Shown here one piece after another: positions 10,638-22,783 of a DNA stretch of 64,000 nt. The translations under genes and the position numbers were made by a program. The notes beneath the pieces were generated by a model. That model did no database searches and had not been told where the DNA came from. It saw only the letters and a program-made list of their open reading frames with translations. The DNA is taken from contig NC_054389.1 in assembly GCF_001625195.1 (NCBI RefSeq), positions 7,250,520-7,314,519 of the forward strand, written 5' to 3'. How positions within the stretch are numbered: position 1 is the first letter of the stretch; every line of letters starts with the position of its first letter. Source of the DNA: Drechmeria coniospora. Taxonomy: Eukaryota > Ascomycota > Sordariomycetes > Hypocreales > Ophiocordycipitaceae.

Positions 10638-13625
10638 CTTGACCTCGACGACATGCAGCCCAGTTCCGTGAACGGACCTTCAGGGAGAGAGACGGCGAGC
10701 TGAGCCGAGCCGGGACGCGAGTCCGAGGGAGCGGGTGGCCAGATATCAATGTCGACGGACCCGAGGTGCGCCGTCCGGACGAGCGTCGACCCCCCTCCTC
10801 CCCAACCTCCCCGGGGCGAAGTCGTCGCCTGCATTCCGGGCGAGGACCACATGATGGATGCCGAGTCTCCTGCGTGATCGAGCATGTAGGTGGTGCGTGG
10901 GCGTATGCGTGGCCGTCCGAGTGCGTGGCCGTACGTGTGGGCTTGCCCGTGCCGGCTTGGGCTCATAGTTGCCGACCACATGGAGTTTGGTGGCCGACCC
11001 ACAGCCAAGTCTGGTGGCGAAAATAGGCAAATACCTCTCAGGTACCGACAGCGGGGCCGTCATGCGGAAAGTGACTTGCGGGTGATGGATCCTTTTCGCT
11101 CCCCGCCCCCCCGCCGTACCTCCTGGGGGCCGTCCGTCATGCAGCAGTCGCGACCGGTGTAAAACGGAGCTCCTGCACAACACGTCTGTGTACACGGGTA
11201 GGCAAGATGTGCAGTGCTTGCAAGGTACAGAGATGGGTACCTTGGTATTGGTCGGTACGAGAAGTTGCCATGGAGTTGGCGATACATTACAAGCGTCGAG
11301 GCACAACGACAAGTACCATTTGTTGCCCAGGTACTTGCGTGTACTTAGTACTTAAGTACTTGCTTATATCGGCATACGCCAAATCGTGGCCCCGTGCTGA
11401 ATAAGCATACAAGTACTTATACTTGGGTGTACTTGCTCTCTCGGGTGCCGTGGATGATGGACTCGCGTGTACTCCGCACTGTGAGTGTACAAGCACTTGG
11501 TACAAGAATCCCGTCCTAGTCCAGGTACTTGGCATGCACAGGTGCACCTACAAGCACAGCGTCTCACTCATAATTACACTGTACTTGCAGGTACTGCACA
11601 TGTACAGAAGAGTGATTTGCATGTACATGTACAGTCAGTGTCCTGTGCAACTAACTGTACTGTACGCGTGGGCTGGGAGGCGGCTGACAGATGGGCCCTT
11701 CCTTGAAAGTCAAGCCAATTGCGCCACCGTCGAGAATGCAAACTTCGAGCTTCGTCCCTCCGCACGCCGTCAGGAATACAATGAATCCCCCCACGTCGAC
11801 GACCAACGAATGCCGCTTCTCGATTCCTGCCTGGCCGCCGAGGACTCCCGGCTCGAGGACGATGCCAAGACGTTGAGGCCTGTGACCAGGGACGCGTGCC
11901 ACCCGCCCATCACCGACCCCAGCCATGCACCGGCATCGATCCGGCAGACGAGCGCCGCCGTTCCCCATCATCGCCATCACATCCTTCCACTGCGCCACGC
12001 AACAGCACGCCTCTGCCCTTTGCCTCGCGACTTGCTACATGCGTATGCGGACCCGTCCGTTTTACTCTTGGCGACTGGTCGGCCGGACAGGCGGCATGGA
12101 ATCGATGTCGAGGCGGGCGGGAGGTGGATCGTCGTGGCCTCCCGTTCCTGCATGAAAATTGCGGGCCGCTCCATCTACCCATGGGTACGAGCGATACGGC
12201 CGGCCGCCGCTCGTGGCCGTGACGCCGCTGAGCGCATCGGCATGACTATGTGGACGCATCTAGGATGCCTGTCTCGAATTCCCGACGGCGCGTCGCCCAA
12301 CCCATCGGCAAGCACATCCACCACCGCGGGCCCCGATGAATGACCTGTTGAGACCCACGGCCGCGTCCGTCGAGCGGAGGGAACCGGTGACGACGGCAGT
12401 TCTCGCCTCTCCGCCTGTACGGTGACGGTGCCTCTGCATGCTCCTGTTGCGTGGGCTATGGTGCCCTTGTGCGCCTGGCTGGCGAATCATGGCCGCCGCC
12501 CGATCCGGCTCTGCCTCCCACGGGAACGAAAAGGACAAGACAAGGACAAGGACAAGGAGATTCGCCGTGACGGCGGCTTCTTGCAGGCATGTTGCCTTGC
12601 CTACAAGCACCACCGATGCACATTATCTGCCATTCCAGCCCCGATGTAAAAGGACGACCGCCAGTGGCGATGAACACTGCTTGTGCTTGCCTCGAGAAAA
12701 GGCTGTTCTGCCATCGGCAGCACAACCCCCACATATGGAGCGGTGGTGCGAATCTATGGCCATGCAGGTGCGTCGAACCTCGCGTCAACACAAGTCCACC
12801 AAAGGAGACGACAAGGCCTGGCTGCACTACACAGCTGGCAGTGTTCACGAGACCGTTTCAGAGCATCAAGGTGCCAGGCTATGCGGCGCAATACTGCGGA
12901 ACATTACGATGATGTGTAGCGGTAGCAGTTGAGGGGCCCGTGGCATTCGACACATGGTGCCGTGGTGCCGGGAAATCCCCTGCTGTTGACCGAGTTGCAC
13001 GAGCACGATGGGGGGCTCCCAGGAGGCAATCCTGCAACAAGAGTCGCTGGTGCGACGGATGTTTTACCTGCCAAAGGTCAAGGATCGCATCACCTTCCGC
13101 TTCCAAGGGCGCGAATCTGCATCAAACGCCAAACCAAAGCCTCGCATCACGTCGACGCCGAGACTGCTACCAGTAGGATGGGAAGCTCTCATCATTATTG
13201 TTCAAGAATTGATCCATGGGAAACTTCACTACCAGACGGGGTGGATGCCAAGTATCGCACTGGAGGAGGATGCGTTGCATGCGCCTGAATGTCAGCAATG
13301 CACCAACCCACAGTCCCGCCTGCTCGCTCGCTCGGCTTCCGCAGTCATTCTGCGCCGGCGAGGTGCCAGTCACGCGCGGACGAACACAGATACGAGTACA
13401 TGTACGGACATATATATGTCTATATACACATCGTCACCCGGAAGGGCCTGGCCTGGCCGGTCCCGGCTAGCCTCCGCCCTTGGTGTCTCGCAAACAAGGT
13501 CCCATTATGAAGGTGCATCCGTCCCGAACGCCAAAGCAATGCGCGCTATTTCCCAATTCTAGCACGACGGCTCTGCTCGGCCATCGTCACGTCCGTCCGT
13601 CCGTGCCAAGCATCGCTCGGCGAAT
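10638..13625. other. Spacer upstream of GH64 and downstream of SYS1
   Basis: A 3-kb region between two minus-strand genes. A GTAC-word block lies at about 11160-11670. The rest is GC-balanced DNA, with a short GGACAA-type repeat near 12533-12560. The GH64 promoter should lie in the first few hundred bases. The longest frame (about 11423-12343, plus) has shadow-like composition and no motif, and I do not call it. Confidence 0.5.
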
Positions 13626-14386
13626 CTAGTCTTTTGCCTGCTTCATCTGCACCATCTCATACTCGCCGACGCTACGCCTCGCGCGTCTGTGGCCCCTCCC
13701 CCGCGAAAAGGCCATCTCCTCGTCGCCGTCGAGCAGTGCGTCATCCTCCTCGTCGCCGCTTTGGCCCTTGTTGCCGTTGTCCATGCTCGTCGACGACGTC
13801 GGCACCGCCGTCGTGCCGGATCCGAGGATGCGTCCGCCGCCGAAGAAGACGGGCTGGAGCTCGCGGTAGCGGCACCCCCAAATGCCGAGGGCGACGGAGA
13901 GGGCCGAGGAGCCGAGCATGGTGGCCCACCACATCGAGTGCCGGGGTAGAGAGCGCGAGTAGACCGTCGTCAAGGCAAGGTGGACAAAGTGCATGGTGAG
14001 GGCAAAGTCGGGCACGAGCTTGCTACGGCCGATGAGGATGACGAGGGCGACGGTCCTGGCGAGAACGAGTCAGTCAAGAGGCAAGCGACGCGGGTGCTGC
14101 CGGCGAGGGCGGGTGGCTGGGGCGGGTTGACGGACATGCAGAGGCCACCGTTGAGAACCCAGACGAAGGCGAGCAACCAGCCGGTGGTGGTGTCGCCCCT
14201 GATCGTCTCCCAGCCAAAGACCAAGTCGGGGCTGATGGAGATGCCGGCGACGAGGGCCGTGAGGATCATGAGGACGATGGCGGCGACGTAGAAGGCGGCC
14301 TGGAGCATGGCGATCTGCGAGGCAATCTTCAGCGGCTGGAGCTCGGAGAGGGCGCCGGCGCGAGGGGGTCGTCTCCGCCGAGGCAT
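13626..14386 (-). CDS. SYS1: Integral membrane protein SYS1 (Golgi Arl3 receptor)
   Basis: Exon 1 14386-14136 and exon 2 14055-13626 join across an 80-nt GT-AG intron to give about 226 aa. The start MPRRRRPPRAGALSELQPLKI is the typical Arg/Pro-rich Sys1 N-terminus. Four membrane segments follow: IAMLQAAFYVAAIVLMILTAL, WLLAFVWVLNGGLCM running across the splice into TVALVILIG, FALTMHFVHLALTTVYS, and MWWATMLGSSALSVALGIWG. The signature SRSLPRHSMWW sits between the third and fourth. Sys1 recruits acetylated Arl3 (ARFRP1 in animals) to the late Golgi and so controls golgin recruitment and vesicle tethering. The cytoplasmic tail is acidic (DEEDDALLDGDEE) and then basic. The start lies 949 bp from COA6 on the other strand. 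Confidence 0.93.
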
Positions 14387-15335
14387 GCTTGCTGTCGCGG
14401 TCGTCTACGGCAGCCGGTGCCCTCGTGCAAGGTAGGTCGGGTCGGTCGAGGGAGGAGGACGAGGAGGACGAGGAGGAGGCGACGGCGACGATGATGGGCA
14501 CTAGCCGCGCTCCGTGTCCATCTGCCGACGCGCAATCGTCGTGTCGCCCAACGGCAGACGAGAAAAGGCAAAGGTGGCTGCGACGAGATGAACGGTGCCT
14601 AAACTCAGTTGATGCGGCGATGAGCGAGCCCAAGGGAGGAGGACGAGTCGTCGCCGAGGCCGCGAGAGGGATCTTTCCCGGGTCGTCACCGTTGCCTTGG
14701 CGGGCAAACTCGGCCAAAGCTCCTCTGCCGTGCTCGCTTGATCGCGAGACCGAAAGGCGGAGAGGGAGAGGGCACGAGGGAGGGAGGTGATGGGATGGAG
14801 GAGAGGGGAGTGAGAGTGGAGGATGGATGGGATGGCTGATGACGAGGGCGCTTGCTACCAGGACAGCTCGCCTGCTTGGCTCGCTTCGCTGCGCGCCTAA
14901 ACCTTGGCCGCCCTGCCGAACCGGATGGGTTTCTGCGGCAACGCTAGAGCCAAACGGGCTCACCGCCCTCCGGCAGTACTTGCCCGTCCAAGCTGGTCAA
15001 AATCGACATCGAGACAAACGTCATGACCATGGCCGACTCCATCAGACGACGTACCACATCGACCATTCCCTACCCATCTGCATAGCACCTCTCTGCCTGT
15101 GCGGGTGTTCTAGTCTACCGCGTGTCGACGGCAACCCCGCGACGCATCCAAGCTGCCAAGCCCGCTCGGCGCTCGAAGCGAATAGCGAGCTGCCCTCGCC
15201 ACGCCCGGGGCCGTCGAGGAACATTCGAACCCACCGCCGTCGAGGAACATTCGAGCACACCGCCGTCGAGCCGACGACGCGAGGCAAACGCCCGTTCCGC
15301 CAGCCCCGACAGCCACCGCCGAGCCAAGGAAAACG
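14387..15335. promoter_or_regulatory. Divergent promoter region between SYS1 and COA6
   Basis: A 949-bp head-to-head spacer that must hold both promoters. The SYS1 side contains purine-rich runs on the plus strand (GAGGAC repeats at about 14450-14480 and GAGAGGGGAG near 14790), which are CT-rich on the SYS1 sense strand. The COA6 side holds a 26-bp tandem repeat. Confidence 0.6.
15211..15270. repeat. 26-bp tandem repeat in the COA6 leader
   Basis: Units starting CCGTCGAGGAACATTCGA begin at 15211 and 15237, with a partial third at 15263. The repeat ends about 65 bp before the COA6 start, so it may lie within its 5' untranslated region. Confidence 0.85.
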
Positions 15336-15749
15336 ATGGGCTGGTGGCCCTTCTCCTCGGACCCCCGCGGCGACGCCATTCGCTCCGGCGACGCCATCCC
15401 CAACCGCGCCGAGCGCTCGCAGTGCTGGGCCTCGCGCGACGCCTACTTTGCCTGCCTCGATGCCCACTCCATCCTCGACGCCGGCAAGGACGCCGCCGCC
15501 GCCGCCAAGGCCTGCCCGACGCAGACGGCCGACTTTGAGCGCGACTGCGCCGCCGCTTGGGTCAAGTACTTCAAGCAGTGGCGCGTCGCCGACCTGCAGA
15601 AGCGCAGGCGACTCGACGAGCTGAGGAAGCAGGGCGCCCAGGAGATGACCGTCTCGACAGCCTTTGCGCCCGACGGCCCCGCCCCGGAGAAGGCGGCCAC
15701 CGGAAAGGCGGACATTCAGGAGATGCTGGAGAGGAAGAAGGCGAGGTAA
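15336..15749 (+). CDS. COA6: Cytochrome c oxidase assembly factor 6 (CHCH, Cox12-like)
   Basis: A single-exon 137-aa protein. The twin-cysteine fold is complete: CWASRDAYFAC (CX9C) and CPTQTADFERDC (CX10C), the spacing of COA6 rather than of plain CX9C proteins. WVKYFKQWR follows, as in COX6B/COA6 relatives. COA6 works in the mitochondrial intermembrane space in copper delivery to the CuA site of Cox2, and is imported by the Mia40 disulfide relay. The N-terminal MGWWPFSSDPRGDAI is typical of fungal members. The last 40 residues are charged and probably disordered. It is transcribed away from SYS1 and towards MSS4. Confidence 0.92.
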   Translation: MGWWPFSSDPRGDAIRSGDAIPNRAERSQCWASRDAYFACLDAHSILDAGKDAAAAAKACPTQTADFERDCAAAWVKYFKQWRVADLQKRRRLDELRKQGAQEMTVSTAFAPDGPAPEKAATGKADIQEMLERKKAR

Positions 15750-16416
15750 ATGGCTCCGACGAGGCGACGGCAAGGTCGACCAGAAACGAGCCGGCCGTCC
15801 CCGCCGACGGGCCTTGTACAGTGAGTGCAGCGACATCAAGAGCGCGTGCCGTCATCCGTCGTCACCTGCACCCGCGTCTCATGGTACAACATCACTTTCT
15901 CATCTACCATTCATCTAAGGGATAAAAGGAAACCAGTTCGCCCGCCCCGTCCTTCATTCTAGCATATGAACAGACGAAAAGGGGGAGGAGACGTAGGAAA
16001 ATTGAAATGACAAAAAGAAAAAAAAGGAAACAATGAAAGAGCTGTGTACGCGGGCGTGCTTGTTGATGCGTCAGTGGTATCATCCATGTCTTTAGGATAA
16101 CGAAACAAGGCCGGAAACGACAAAGGCACGCACATCTGCCCATGGCGAGCGCCCTTCCGCGCGGCGCGAACGTGAGCGCGACCGTCGACGGCAAACACCA
16201 TGCTCGTCGCGGGGGGCCGGTCCTCCGTCGCGGTGCCGCAGGGATCCCGCGCGAAGGCTCCCGGCTTCGGCGTCAACCTCGCGGTGCGCCGCCGCTTCGA
16301 CGCGTCGGTCGGTTCGCCGGCCATCCGTGCGCGAGGAGGGCGGCGAGCAACGGGTGGACGGTGCCGTCCGCCGACGCCGTCGCCGGAAGGCAAAGGCAGC
16401 TCGTGGTCAGGGCGAG
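15750..16416. other. Convergent spacer COA6 / MSS4
   Basis: A 667-bp tail-to-tail region with A-rich stretches on the plus strand (about 16000-16035), probably 3' untranslated and polyadenylation sequence for both genes. No gene is seen. Confidence 0.6.
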
Positions 16417-19400
16417 CTACGCGGCCATCCTCACGCGACCGTCCTGCGCCTCGTCCCGCTTGGGCTTGTCGACGCTCTCCTTGCTCGGACGGCGGCGGAC
16501 CCTGAGCGAGTTGTCCCTGCTGATGGATCCGTTGCTGTTACCTCCGTACCCGCTGTCGGAGCCGTCCGACCTGGCCGCGGCCTGGCTCCTCGCCGGCGGA
16601 GGCGGCGGCGGCGGTCCGGGAGGCGGCGGGGGCATCGTCGGCTTGCCCTTGGCGCTCGCAGGCATGCCACTCGCGACGCCATCGTCGTTCCGACCGCCCT
16701 CGCCGATCTCCTCGACGATGGGCAGTATCGGGTCGAGCTGCTGGAAGGAATCCCGCTGGTCGGATGCCAAGCTCCTGGTCTTCAGCGTCCGGTCTGGAAT
16801 GTCCTTCTCTGGCGCCGCCACCGCCATCTCGATCGCTTCCCGCCCCTCGGGTGGCTGCCGTCCGGCCGGACACGCCGGCGGCTGGTAGTCGGGCATCGCG
16901 GGGATGGCGTGGTGCGACTGGTGGCCCGAGTCCCGCCGGGAGGCCAGCGCCGACGCCGACGCCCTGGCCGCGTCCATGGCCTCCTGGTCCCGGCGCTGCG
17001 CCTCCCTCGTCGCCTCCTCGGCGGATAGGGTGATGCCCTCGACGAAGTGGTAGAACCTGTCGCCGTACTGGTCCGGCGGCAGGGCCGAAATCTGCGTCCT
17101 GTCGTTCGAGAGGCCCTTCCAGAAATTCTCGATTTTCTTGATCATTCCATACTGCGGCCAGATCGTCAGCTGTCCGTCTGCCCCCGGCCGTATCGTCCCC
17201 CCGCTCGTGCTCGCGAGGGGGGAGGGGAGCGGGAACACTCACGTGGGTCAGGCAATCAATGACGCCCAAGTAGTAGACCTCGTCGGCGGGCGTGTTGTCC
17301 TCGTGCGTGGCGCGGAAGCCGCCGTCGTCCTGGTTGAAGATGAAGCTCGATCGGCTGTGGCCCACGTCCAGCTCGTCGGGCATTCCGTCCGCCTGGCCCA
17401 TGGGCACCGGCCGCTTCTGCCGGATCATCTGCCGCAACTCGTTGGCCTTTCGGAAATTCTCCAGCTTCGACGGCGTCCGCAAGAGAGATTGCGCATCGTC
17501 CTCGGCCGACTTCTCGCCGCCGGGGTTGAAGACCTGCAACGTTTTGCCCCGCAGGTTCTCCTCGTTGCCTCGCGAGAGGTCGTGGATGCCGATGAGCAGG
17601 GAGTAGTCCATGATCTGGAGCCGCTTGAGGAGGGCCACGTCCCGCTGCAGCTGCTCGAGAAAGAGCCGCTTCTTCTGCATGCCGAGCTCCAGGTGCTGCT
17701 GGCGCCGGAGCCAGTTCAAGTCCTTGAGGGTCGCTCGGGGATTCTGGGCCAGGTCTTCCTCCTTGTACTCGCGGCCGACGGTCGAACCCTTCAGGTCAAA
17801 GGTCGTGTGGATGTCCCGGTGGGGCGGGAAGAGGTTGTTCATGACGACGAAGTGAATCTTCTTGCCGTAGGGCATCTTGACGCGATGCAGGCCGTAAAAC
17901 TGCGAGAGGAGCGTGTTCGGGTTGTCGCGGACGTGGTTGTAGTACTCCTTGAGGATCTTCCTCAGGAACTTGTGCTCGGCGTGGTGGATGGTCTTGATGA
18001 TGTACTTGTAGTCTCGGGAAAAGTAAAAGAAGCTGCCGCTCTTGCCGGGCGACCCGAGCTCGGAGAGGATGTACTTTCCCGTCAACGACATGAGGTAATC
18101 GGCCGGGTCGAGGCGGAAGAGGGACCGCAGTCGGCGGAAGACCCAAGGCGCGTAGTCCTTGAACTTGAAGTCGTACTTGGCCGAGGGGACCAGTTCGTTG
18201 CCGGTGCTGGCACGGTTAGCGGCGCGCACGAGCGGCGGCGGGCGACGGGCGACGACGTACATGTCAAAGGTCGACTTCTGCTTCGCCTCAAAGTCGGCGT
18301 TGGTCAGCTCACGGTCGAGCTTGGCGTTGGTCCTCGAGACGGAGACGCGGATGCCGGTCAGCATGTTGTAGGCCGTCACCCAGTTGGCGTGGCTCTCGTC
18401 CACCTTGGTGCCGACGAGGACGCGGCCGTCGTCCTCCTCCTCCTTCTTGCGCCGCTTGCTGGCCCTCCGTTGCCGGTAGGCTTCGGTCCACCGAACGGCA
18501 TCCTCGTCGACGACGACGCCGTCCCTCGGCGTTTCCGGTTGCGTGGATCGCGTCGTCCGGCGCACGAGGTTGAGCGACGCGCGACGGGCGCCCGAGGAGC
18601 CGGCGCCGGCCGGGGAGAAGCGACCACTGGCGTGGGCGTCGGCGCCGTCCTTGGAGTGACGGCCAGACGGGATCTTGGGCACCTCCAGGGTGTGCCTGTG
18701 CTTCATGGCAAGGCCGGCGGGCGCCGGCTGCTGGTTCTTGGTGGGCGACGCGGTCGAGGCACCGGCCGGCGAGTAGTAGGCGGCCGGCGAGGAGAACCGC
18801 TTGGGCGAGGAGGCGGCCGAGGCTAGGTCAAAGCTCTGGTGCACACGCTCGAAGGAGGCCGCGTGGGACTTGGGGCTGTGGGGGTACGCATCGTGCGGAA
18901 CCGACAAGGGCGGCAGCTCGTCGGGCGCCTTGGCCGTCGGCCCATCGCGATCCGACGCGAGCGAGCCCCGCCGGTAGGCCCTGCGCCGCGGGTGGGGGGG
19001 CCACGATTCGGCGGCATCGTCGTAGTCGTCGTCGCCGCCGGGCGCGGGAGCCGGCGGCCCCGTCCGGTCAGGAGGGTGGTGCATCGGCCCGCGGGGGGGC
19101 GACTCGAAGACGGCCGGCGCGGCTCCCGACGCACCCGCGTCGGCCAAGACCAGCTTGCCGTTGGCGAGAGAGCCGGTGCTCGTCGGCCGCGTGCCGTTGC
19201 CGTTGGTCGCCATCGGGGCGGCGTCGGAAATGTCCGAGTCGTGGGTGGAGAGCGTCGAGCTCTCGTCGTAGCTTCCCTTGACTAGGCCAGAGCGAGTGTG
19301 ACCAAAGGACGGCGCCCCATCTGCCCCCTTCCTGTTGCTCGCGAGGCCGAATCGATTGCCGGGGTCGAGGTCGAGATCGAGGACGTCGAGGTCGCTGGAG

Positions 19401-19696
19401 AAGATGGGCGGCGGCGCGTCTCCGTTCAGGAACGAGGGCATCTCGCCCCAGGCGGACGGGTTCGAGGCCGACGGCAACAGGGTCCGTCGGGTCCGTGACG
19501 CCGTCGACGTCTTGCTTCGACGGCCAAGGAGGGACGGGGACGGGCTCGGGGTGCGGATGGACGGCCGACGACGGGGCGGCTCGACGAGGGTGAGCGACGT
19601 CGTCGTCTGGGGGCCCCAGGTGCACCGGAGGACGGGCGCCGACTAGGCAACGAGGGGGGCGGGAGCGACGCTGCTGGCGATGGCGGCTGCAGGCAT
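16417..19696 (-). CDS. MSS4: Phosphatidylinositol 4-phosphate 5-kinase (Mss4)
   Basis: The main exon runs in one frame to 17243, then a 91-nt GT-AG intron, then 17151-16417. The join restores [21 protein letters not shown], a conserved PIPK block. Catalytic signatures are [30 protein letters not shown] and [12 protein letters not shown]. The enzyme makes PI(4,5)P2 at the plasma membrane and so controls actin, endocytosis and cell integrity. The long N-terminus is disordered, and the C-terminus has a poly-Pro stretch. The 5' end is uncertain. Coding-like sequence ([18 protein letters not shown]) continues upstream of the first internal ATG (19441) to about 19606. It then meets an in-frame TAG at 19643-19645, upstream of which ATG 19696 is in the same frame. 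A short intron that removes the TAG is inferred. The core kinase call is firm. Confidence 0.9.
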
Positions 19697-20527
19697 CGAG
19701 CGGGTTAGGCAAGGGGCATCGCTTCGTTCGTTCGAGGAGGACAAGCGCGGGTGGGTGAGACGGCCGACGGACGAGGAAGGGTCGGGGATAAGGTCGGACG
19801 AGGAGATTGTCAGGTCCGCGGAAATCGGGGGGGGGGGGGGGGCAGAACGGGAGGGGGCGACGGAATCGGGGCCCGCGTCGGGTGCGTGCTTGACGGGAAT
19901 GACGATGTGCCGCTGATGCCGACGCCGCTGCTGCCGATGGTGATGACGAGGATGGGGATGAAGATGTTGTTGTTGAGGAGGATGGGTGCGTCGGCAAAGT
20001 CGAGCGTCGGGACCGATTGTGGGCGGGCAAGGTCGCTGCGGAGCGGAAAGTGTTGTTTGTCGTGTTTCGCCAGCCTGACCGTTGGCTGGGCTTCCCTCCC
20101 ACGCCGCCGACTTTGCTTGGCACAGCAGGTTGGCAGTCGGAAATTGCAGCGTGGCTCGGCTGGCTCTGGCCAGCAGGTTCCGGCCAGCAGGGGGTCGATC
20201 AACTACTAGCGAGAGCGAGGCCAGGGGGGGGGGCAGCATACTAGAGTGACGTTTAACGGGCGGCCAGCGAGCGACTGCCCTGTGACGGGAGCCGCAGGCC
20301 TCTGTTTGTTATGCGTCCAGCATTGGCCGTCATTGCCAGGTAGCGTGCTAGTTTCCGGCGTGCTAGGTACCGGCAAGTACTGCACATGTACTCGTGCTAC
20401 GCCGGCAAACGGTGGTGAAAACAACAAAGGGTCGGGTAACTTGGCACCACTAGCACCAAAGTACCGGCTCGGCAGCCAACTCTGGCAAGCAACGGTCGCC
20501 ATCGACCGTCACGATGTACGAACATTG

Positions 20528-20566
20528 CCAAGAAAAAAACAAGAACAAAAACAAGAACAAAAACAA
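20528..20566. repeat. A-rich 12-bp tandem repeat
   Basis: The unit AACAAGAACAAA recurs about three times with small changes, in the spacer between MSS4 and CMK1. It is a simple-sequence tract with no coding sign. Confidence 0.75.
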
Positions 20567-22094
20567 GGACGAAGAGAGAAGGGAACTGCCTTGCACGGAT
20601 GGTGCTTGCATGACGACCAGCGTACGGAAGTTTGGCACGACGAGGCGGGAGGAGGAACGCTTTTGGTCAGCGAGCATGCGGTACGTGCAAGTACATGCAC
20701 AGTACTGCTACGCCGGTCACGACGGAAAACGCCTACCAAGTATGTACTTGTGAAGTACGGAGTACGCTTGTGAGGAAAACTTGTGTACTTGTACTTGCAT
20801 GTACCCGCAGTGCGGAGTACTTCGTACCTAGCACTCCGTACTCCGTACCTGCTGCCGTCATAATCGTAATCGTGCAACTATTATTTATTAAGTAATTACA
20901 CTGAATACCTCGTACGAAGTACTCCGTACTCGGTCAGCACTTGATATTTATACTGCCCATGGTGTGCTTGCATGTACAGTACTTGCACCTACGGAGCAGC
21001 AGCCCTTGTATTAGTAGATGAAAACCCAAACCCATGCCGTCGTAGCCAAGACCAGCTGAACTTGTTGCGGGTCGCTGTGTCGTGCGCCGTCGCTGCTCCC
21101 TTTGACTAGGTCTGAGCGTCTTCAACTGATGGACATTCGCCGCGCCTTTCAGTGTGTGTCGGAACATGCGCGAGCGCGGCATCTTGCCATGTCGTGATGG
21201 GGTGCCGCCGATACAGGCACTGACTGCACCAAGCACAGTGCTTCTGCATCGTGAGCATGCTGTGTTAGTAAGTACTAGAAGCATGCTGTGTAGGTTCTCC
21301 GTACTAGGTAGGTACTTTGGTGCCTTTGTACAGTACTGTACAGTAATACGCTTAGGTACCTTAGTACTTAGATACTAATAATGCATGCAAGTGTTAATTA
21401 TTACAGTACAGGCACATGCACAGTGCTCCGTGCTTATTTACCCTCGCATACTGGTACGTGATACAGATGGCAATTAATTAATAGTGCACCATGGCAAGCT
21501 GACAGGACGGATATTAGTCGTTGAATCCACCTAGCGTCCGGGAAACTATGCATGACGAAGCATTCAATTCACAGCAGAAGAACAGACAAAAATATTATCC
21601 GAGATGACATGTGCGTGCCTAGTACTCTGTACTGTACGGGGACATGCTTGTACAGCACTGTACCGAATAGCGGGAGGACGTACAACTACATGCTGTACAT
21701 GTGAGCCGTGTGGTACCGCCTGCAGGGTATGCCACTCCGACAGGATCGGTGGGTGCGCCGTGCTCGTCTGCCCGCCTCACCAAGTGCATCCGCTGTACGT
21801 CGTGAAATGGCGTGTTGGAACCGAGTCTTGGTCCTCTCGGTATTTGTGGCTTGTCGAGAAATGGCCAAATCACCATGTTTTAGGTTTTCTCGCCGAGGCC
21901 TCAAGGTGGTCGCGATGTCGAGGGGTGCAACTTGATGACCCTCGCGAGGTGCAAGGTGCTTGCAGCGGCCGTAGCGGGAAGCCCACTAAGATTACTTGTA
22001 CAGCAGGCGTACGGAGTGCTACTGCGAACAAGTTCAGGTGCAGGAGCTCTAAATGATAGGCGCTCCTTGTACTCCGTATGCTCCGTACAACTAA

Positions 22095-22146
22095 GAGGTA
22101 CTTGCATGTACTTACGAGGTACTTGCATGTACTTACGAGGTACTTG
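22095..22146. repeat. 21-bp tandem repeat of GTAC words
   Basis: The unit GAGGTACTTGCATGTACTTA plus C starts at 22095 and 22116, with a third partial copy at 22137. It shows GTAC words amplifying as an ordinary tandem array. Confidence 0.85.
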
Positions 22147-22783
22147 GGTGTTTGGAGCTTGACTTGTCGGTGTACTAGTATTACTGCACGTTCAAGTACT
22201 GCAAGTACACGGTTAAACACCAGGTGCTTCAAGCAGGCGCAAGCACGCTGTAAATTCAAGTGCTGTACAGTGCTCCGTACTCCGTACATACAGCAAGCAA
22301 GTACATCTGGTATCAACAATACAACAATACCTACAACGTACAGTGCAAGTACTGCGAGGTACTTGGCACTCCCTCTCCACCTCCTCTTTCTTGCCCCTCC
22401 AGGGTCCACCTGATCTCGAGACTCCTCACCTCCGCCTTCGTTGACCGACCGTCAAACCTGCCACGGCCTCACGACGGCATTCCGAGCCCTCAATCGCCCG
22501 CAGGAGCAGCCACGGCGAAGGCGGCTTTTCGTGGCCGCGTGAGAAAGCCACCCTTCACCCGTACCGCGGCCGACATTCGCCTGCACGCTGCCGCTGGCCG
22601 CATCCCCTGCCGCTGCCTCGGTACCCTCCGTCAACGGCCATCGACGCCAGCCCTCTCCGTCAATTTCCATCAATCTCCCTCCCACGCGACGCACACGTGC
22701 ACCGTGCATGCATCTGCCCACGGCGTGCCTCGCGAGACAGACGTGCAGAGGGTACGACGGACCGTCGGGAGCGAGCGGAAGAG

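Larger units (their letters stand above)
19697..22783. promoter_or_regulatory. Divergent spacer MSS4 / CMK1 with a GTAC-word block
   Basis: A 3.1-kb head-to-head region. The MSS4 side holds a G run at about 19829-19842 and repetitive GATG-rich DNA, probably its leader. A GTAC-word block lies at about 20340-22380, split by ordinary DNA at about 21040-21230 and 21500-21600. The last ~400 bp before CMK1 are CT-rich and likely its promoter and leader. No gene is seen. Confidence 0.55.

Noticed and set aside
9054..10703. 549-aa plus-strand frame opposite GH64
   Set aside because: Val/Asp/Arg-rich mirror of a GC-rich gene. The minus strand has the signal peptide and GH64 signatures.
17138..18826. 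562-aa plus-strand frame opposite MSS4
   Set aside because: Mirror frame; the kinase motifs are on the minus strand.
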